Positions 58,605-64,000 of a DNA stretch of 64,000 bases are shown here, in pieces. The stretch covers positions 62,001 to 126,000 of the forward strand of contig JACDTU010000024.1 in assembly GCA_022376465.1 (NCBI GenBank), given 5' to 3'. The DNA comes from Cubamyces lactineus (lineage: Eukaryota > Basidiomycota > Agaricomycetes > Polyporales > Polyporaceae). A program made the translations under genes and the position numbers. How positions within the stretch are numbered: the stretch's first letter is position 1; each line of letters opens with the position of its first letter. A model generated the notes under the pieces. The model saw only the letters and a program-made list of their open reading frames with translations, was not told where the DNA came from and ran no database searches.

Positions 58605-60771
58605 TCAAGCGCTCTCCTTGAGAGCTTGGACAATCAACGATGCGGCAGCAGGGGACCTGGGCTTGATCGAGCATGGGAAGGGCACGGGATATCTGTGGGC
58701 ATGTTATCAGTCCAACAGAGTTCTTGCCATGCACGACCGGAGACACTTACGAAATCACACCGTACGTCATCTTCGCCTCGGGCTTGATGGTGTTGCCCTT
58801 CTCGTCCACGGCTGGCTCGATAGTGAATGCGTGCAGAATGGAAGCGACCATGAGGAAGAGCGAGGCCTCCGCGAAATGGCGCCCAGGACAGATTCTAAGT
58901 GTGGCTCACGACGTGAGCGGGTCTCTACATGGAAGCACGAAGCTGGAGGGTACCGACCTGCGTCCGTAGCCAAAGACGAACGTGTTCGGGTCCTGCACCT
59001 CAGGGTTGATCTTGCCGTCCTTGAGGAATCGCTCCGGCTTGAAGCTCTCCGGGTCGGGGTACATCTTTTCGTTGCGCGAGAACGCCCTGCATCGCCGTGA
59101 TGAACACCCTTGTTCCAGCGAACGTTGAAAATAGTGACGTACCAGAGGTTAGCGATGACGACAGAGCCAGCCGGGATGAAGTAACCCTTGTACTCGTCAT
59201 CGGCAAGCGAACGATGGGGGACGCCGAGAGGAACGACCGATTGCCAACGCAGCGCCTCCTTGGCCACCGCGGTGATGTAAGGAAGCGAGTCGCGGTCCTC
59301 AAATGTGGGGAGACGGTTCGGCCCAACGACGGCATCTAGTTCTTCGCGAGCCTTTTTCTGCACCTCGGGGAAGCAGGCCATGGCGAGGAAGAATGTCTGC
59401 ACCGTAGAGATGGTCTGCGACGGTTGTGTGAGTGGAATCGTTGGGTACTGCAGAAGTGCAAACGTACCGTATCGGCACCAGCTAGTAAGACAAGTGCAAA
59501 CATTATAGTGAGTCAGATTCAGCAACATACTGGATAGCGAACTGAACGCCAGCGACGCACCAGCGTAGACGAGAGCGGATACATCCCTCGCAATGATCCT
59601 TTCTTCCTCGAACTCCGCGCCCTTCTTACCATTCGCATTCTCCATGAGCGTCATGGCAACCGAGGGCTCCGCCGTGCCCTTCCGCTACAAACCGAGAAAT
59701 GGATCCTCAGTGAGTTCGCCGTCGATTCTGGACGACGCCGACGGCGTCGGAGCGGAGCGGCATCACTCACCATGGCCTCAAGGGTCTTCTCGAACGGGGC
59801 GTCGCGCATGTTGTGCGCGATCTTCTTCCACTCCGCGGCGATCCGCTTGAAGCCCCCGCCGGGGAACCAGCTCGGGATGTGGCGGAGGCTTGGGAAGGTC
59901 TCGACCAGGAAGGCTCCAGGCACGAAAGCCTCGTTGAACGTGGCAACGCCCTCTTCTACTGCGGTGACGTACGGGTCGTTCTTCTCTGAGACCTCGATAC
60001 CGTACGAGACGCGCATGATGGTAGACGCAAAGGAGCTATGACAACGACGGTTTGAGTGAGCAGGTCATGGCACTCGTCCGTGTTAGAGGCCAAGACTCAC
60101 TGTCGGACATGATGGAGGAAGTCATCCGGTTGAGTGAGTAGCCTGTTGAGAAACTTGATAGTCTCGCGCTGCTGAAGGGGTTGGTACTGGGCGACTGCAT
60201 TGGGGTGGATGAACTGGTGCATTTCCTTTCTGCGCCGACGCCACTCTTGACCGTAGGGCATGAGCACGAAGGTCCACTCCCAACCCGAACTACCGGATGC
60301 GTCAGCAGGGGAGGGGGACGGTGGAGCGACAGTAAGGTGGCGTACATGAGTCTCATGACCGAAGGCACCCTGTCGGAGTAGTTCGCAGAACGCTTCTCAA
60401 GCAGTTCGTTCGCAGCCTCATGAGAACCGAGGATAATCATCGGTTGGCCGAGAGCATCCAAGTATACGACATCACCTGCAGACGCACGGTTGACACTGTC
60501 AGTCCAATTCGCATATGATGGCCTGTGTGAACTCACCGTATTTCTCGGTCATCTCGCGGAACCTCTGGCCCATCATCTCAGTCGGTACGTCAAGCGCGTT
60601 ACCAATGATAGGAAGGGGTTTGGGCCCCGGCGGAAGCCGTAGGCCCTTGAGAGCCCGACGACGCTGAGTATGCTTCACCAATACTATGAACAGTAAGGAG
60701 AGGACGGGAAGCAACCAGATCGGCTGGCTCGCAATCGCCCGAGTGAGCGAATGGGAGATACTAGCCGCCAT
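58605..60771 (-). CDS. Cytochrome P450 monooxygenase (copy 2)
   Basis: Same general family as copy 1. Start at 60771 (MAASISHSLTRAIASQPIWLLPVLSLLFIVLVKHTQRRR), a membrane anchor, then LPPGPKPLPIIGNALDVPTEMMGQRFREMTEKYG. Visible parts: DALGQPMIILGSHEAANELLEKRSANYSDR; FHPRHIPSWFPGG-like SLRHIPSWFPGGGFKRIAAEWKK; I-helix AGADTT split by two introns (about 59450-59530); CFPEVQKKAREELDAVVGPNRLPTFEDRDSL; ExxR in AKEALRWQSVVPLGVPHRSLADDEYKGYFIPAGSVV; and the haem region VFGYGRR / ICPGRHFAEASLFLMVASILHAF, with an intron between GRR and ICPG as in copy 1. It ends LIVQALKESA at 58605. All key motifs are present, so it should be active. The substrate cannot be told. Confidence 0.88.
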
Positions 60772-62993
60772 GTTGAGTAGAATTGCAGATGGAATAGCTT
60801 CCAAGAGCAAACCGACGCCAGGGACGACTTCGAAGACGGCGGGGAGGTGGGGAAATGGCACGCTGCAAGCCGAAGGAGGGCTTACTTATACTCATCATCC
60901 TAGAGGTCGGACGCCTCCCGCATCGAAGATAAACGCATCTAGAATGCGCGGAGTTCGCTTGTACTTGGCGGGCGAGGCTCCAAAGGTGCAGGTCACGGCG
61001 CAGATCAGTTTGGAACCACGGCTTACACACCCCTTACGGTCGTGTCCGGACGGAGGACCAGCGGCCCAGCACTCAGGTACGGCTAAGGCGTTCGCGAATC
61101 GCCATACGGATTGCAATTTCAATCGTGAGAACATCACGTTTGGACGGCACACCTGTGTATTGCGAGAACGTTTGTCTCCGCGGATAGACTTGTACGGACA
61201 TGGTATCAACTCACCTAGAAGCCACCGGAGTGTGTTTGAGCCTCCTCTGAAATTCTGCATAGCTGCACTCCCACAGACGACGTACACCATCCGTTGCATG
61301 GGCATTTGCCGCCCAAGGTTAGTCAGAACAGTGCACTTATTCGGCTTGGTACGACGATTGACGCGGCTATACTTTGCACACTGGCGCGGTGGCGGCAAGA
61401 TGGCTTCGTTTTGTGGGCGCCATGGGAGCGAGCGAGACGCCCGCGGCGTCCGCGGAGACAATTTGGCAGGCTTTTCGCTGTTCTTCGTGGCTGGGACCAT
61501 GAGGCGATCAAGTTGACCAAGAGATGCAATTGAATCAAGGACACATGTGGGACGGCGAATGACCAGGCCGACGCCTAGCAATCTGCCCAATGGTTGTGCA
61601 GCGAATGCTTCTATCAGCTCGTCGGGTGTGCGTAATGCTTGCGAACTTCTTTGTGCCATCAGATTCCACGCAGTTTGGCATCTATGGGCGCCTTTGTTCA
61701 CGGCACCAGGGACCTTGAGCTCATCGTCCAGAACTTCTGCAAGACCGATCTCAGGCTAGAAGTCGATGCTTCAAGCTTCAAATCCCGGGTCCCGACGGGA
61801 CCAAGCGAAGCATGCGGCAGGTCTAAGGCGTTTGGAAAGAATCCGTTCCTCCGAGCCTCGTCAATGGATGCAAGGGCTGGTAAGTAACGTCAACTTTCCA
61901 TGCAGGCATCCTGGGGTGACAGAAAGGCTAACTCACTGCAGATTGCGAGGCAGATTCAGCGAAAAAAGGTAGACAGGTGCAATGTTGGGCAATTCGCCTT
62001 GCACATCCACATACGAGTCCCCGAAAATGGCGATGAGTGACCCGGATCTTGCTGCAGGTAGTACCTTACACTGACGTCGGCGCTGTATTGCATCGATGGA
62101 GGGTTCCCAACGTCTTCGAATCCTCTTCAAACGGTCACTATATGACAGATTTTGGCTCTTGATGATACTCCACCGCCGTTCAAATTACGAGCTCTGCGTA
62201 GAAATTGCACTAGACATGGCGTATTGCTGAGACGGAATTACTTTGTCAAGGCTGCCGAGACTTCGATCGGGTCTCTACTACAGTCGGTATGCATTGCGTA
62301 TTCATCGTACTGGATGGTCTCCTTTGCTGCTTGCGTCGCCTTGAGTATCTCTTTCTGTAAGCGCTGGCCTCCGACGCAAGATATACACGATGAAATGTGG
62401 ACAACTGCAGCAGATGATGACGGCAGGGTTTCAACTCCCGTGAGCACAGTGGTCTACCGACGTCTATTCCACTTCCGTACTCAGCTTACATTTATTGAAC
62501 TCCGTCATAAAGTCAGCTTATCACCGCATGTATCGGCGGGGACGGGTTTGCGGCAGCTATTTCACCTCCTACACTCGCGAGCGTTACATCGCACCGCACG
62601 CCGAGCCGACTCGGAATGCAGCGCGTTTTAACTGGAAGCATGGGGATACATAGTCCTGAAGCATTACGAAACAGGATCCATTCCACTTGCCGGCATTTAG
62701 TACATTCGTTGATGTATACTTTACATTACACGTACGTGTCCTTCGCAATCAACAGAGTCGCGGAAACATCGTAGCACAGGCCTATGGTAGAATCCGCACT
62801 TCCAACTCGAGGAAGTAGCACCACGATCCGTCTAGCAACCGACGGCGTCGAACGGCAGTAGCATACAGGTCCGACAAGTGCACCACGATGCACGTATGCC
62901 TCTGCGGTAAAACGCCGTCCGTTCCGGTGATATAACGCAAGTTGTTGCGATGGCGCTCCACTTTGCGACACTGGATGATCAGGGTGAAGGAGA
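60772..62993. other. 2.2-kb region without a recognised gene
   Basis: Two long open frames run opposite each other (plus 60686-61516, minus 60895-61701) but neither resembles a family; this pattern is common in GC-rich non-coding DNA. A TATA-like sequence at 60881-60890 probably serves P450 copy 2. Right of 61.7 kb nothing is supported. Confidence 0.5.
60881..60890 (-). promoter_or_regulatory. Possible TATA box of second P450 gene
   Basis: On the minus strand it reads TATAAGTAAG, 110 bp before the ATG at 60771. The position is plausible; the evidence is only sequence and distance. Confidence 0.35.
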
Positions 62994-63908
62994 TCAACAG
63001 CCCTGCTTACGAACAATCTGCAAGATTCGGCGAGGACGACTTACCCAATCATTGCTTTGCATCGTCTGCAACATTGAAATGAGATGGCCTAGCGTGAATT
63101 TACGGTCACGGCGGACGCCGGGTCGGGGGAAGATGCCTGTAGGATCCACTATGGCCATCTCCCGAGCATACTAGTGAGGTAGTCCCCAGTCTCTATCTGA
63201 ACATAGCTTATGTGAGAGCGTAGAAGACTTACAAAGAGTCTTTGAACACAGAAACCATCTTGAACCAAGGCCTCTAGGGACATCGTGGCGTTGTCCACAC
63301 ATTCCGCTATAGTAGTCTCCATTTCACCTATGTGCAGTAGTTCACAGTCGTACAGGGGTGAGTCACTTGTTCTGAGTTTGTAGCCAGCTTTGCCAGAGGA
63401 CGTGATCTTGATCTTGAATGCATGGTCGATATCGGCAGGAAGAGGTATTTTGAAGCGCTGAAACCGGGGGAGAGAATTTGAGGGAGCAACTATGTTCGGC
63501 GCGTGGTTCATGCCCCCGGGTGCCATAGGAAGAGTGATCTGAGGGTTAGGCAAGTCTTGATGGGCGACACCGCCTGTTATGCGGCCCAGGATACTAGGAT
63601 TTCCTGCGATAGCAGGACGCAATTCAGCGTCGCTGAGCCGCATATAACGAGGTCCTTCACGATTCGCGTCGTGTCTCCTGCTGTCACAGTTGACTACCCG
63701 TCGTAGACGATCAGCATCACTAGCAGAGATGACGGGACGGTCAACCGTGCCCGCGAGGTACATCAGATCTTGTGGGGACACTGTAGACTCTAGTAAGAAC
63801 TGCTAGTCGCGACCCAATAGCTAGTGAACACTCACGATTGAGATGTGTGGGTGGCACAGAGGCGTTGGCATGGGTGCCGTAGGGCACATTTTGCGATCCA
63901 TAGTTCAT
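62994..63908 (-). CDS. Unrecognised protein near right edge
   Basis: Start at 63908 (MNYGSQNVPYGTHANASVPPTHLN). An intron near 63790-63835 joins QSTVSPQDLMYLAGTVDRPVISASDADRLRRVV. The main exon includes LPRFQRFKIPLPADIDHAFKIKITSSGKAGYKLRTSDSPLYDCELLHIGEME and VDNATMSLEALVQDGFCVQRLF. A 62-nt intron (GTAAGT...CACTAG) leads to YAREMAIVDPTGIFPRPG and FTLGHLISMLQTMQSNDW; after another short intron it ends IVRKQGC at 62994. About 255 aa. No family recognised; the 'FKIPLP...AFKIKI' strand-rich part may be a beta fold. The splice sites keep frame throughout, which supports a real gene. Confidence 0.55.
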
Positions 63909-63990
63909 GTTCAGTAGACGCACGGGAGGAAGTAGATCTAGCACGGGAGGTTCTTTCTGTTGGTGCGGATGTCTTGCGACTCGGCGTGTG

Positions 63991-63997
63991 TTATATA
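63991..63997 (-). promoter_or_regulatory. TATA box of the edge gene
   Basis: TATATAA on the minus strand, 83 bp before the ATG at 63908, close to the window end. Confidence 0.45.
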
Positions 63998-64000
63998 GCA

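Noticed and set aside
62726..63016. Extra C-terminal exon (frame containing AVDLLHPDHPVSQSG) for the edge gene
   Set aside because: Joining it needs a splice that does not keep frame; the tested intron leads instead to the stop at 62994.

Overview
The window looks like nuclear DNA of a basidiomycete, most likely an agaricomycete of the wood-decay type (polypore-like). Genes on both strands are cut by many short GT-AG introns of about 45-65 nt. The recognisable families are typical of that group: a Zn2Cys6 regulator, BTB and F-box/LRR-like proteins, a HET-domain protein, microsomal P450s, a pair of DUF6697-type proteins, a SUZ protein and a eukaryotic integrase-core gene. No bacterial, viral or organellar genes were seen. 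The species assignment is inference. Gene limits given here are start codon to stop codon including introns. Exon junctions were checked by eye only, and unresolved ones are stated.

Layout. 1.1-5.7 kb (minus): a conserved fungal protein with a Cys-rich N terminus, then a multi-exon integrase-core (rve/DDE) gene that shares a 207-bp divergent promoter with a BTB gene (plus, 5.9-6.8 kb). 8.6-13.5 kb (minus): a large Gln/His-rich Zn2Cys6 transcription factor. 13.5-24.0 kb: an unusually long, mostly GC-rich stretch without recognisable genes. Inside it lies the most striking element of the window, a 945-bp foldback element (16154-17098) whose two 385-bp arms differ at one position, with CAC...GTG ends and a 3-bp target duplication.

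24.0-49.0 kb is a compact block of mostly housekeeping genes: a Pom34-like two-helix membrane protein, a SNF2 ATPase (Uls1/Rrp-like), an EST1/SMG7-like protein, an F-box/LRR-like protein, biotin-protein ligase, a membrane-anchored HET protein, a Promethin-like small membrane protein, a SUZ-domain protein, an unknown membrane protein, the DUG1-type Cys-Gly dipeptidase and a second F-box/LRR-like protein.

49.4-64.0 kb is more accessory: two tandem DUF6697-type genes, a short protein with 7-residue repeats, two convergent P450 genes, a 2.2-kb gene-free stretch and an unrecognised protein at the right edge.

Functional links: DUG1 (glutathione turnover) and BPL1 (biotinylation of carboxylases) are core metabolism; the EST1/SMG7-like and SUZ proteins point to RNA metabolism; the P450 pair probably acts on small hydrophobic substrates. 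Apart from the duplicated pairs there is no sign of a metabolic cluster. The best candidates for something undescribed are the near-perfect foldback element with its gene desert, the apparently intact integrase gene, a possible 29-nt intron in the second F-box gene, and the SNF2 ATPase whose expected RING is replaced by a four-cysteine finger.
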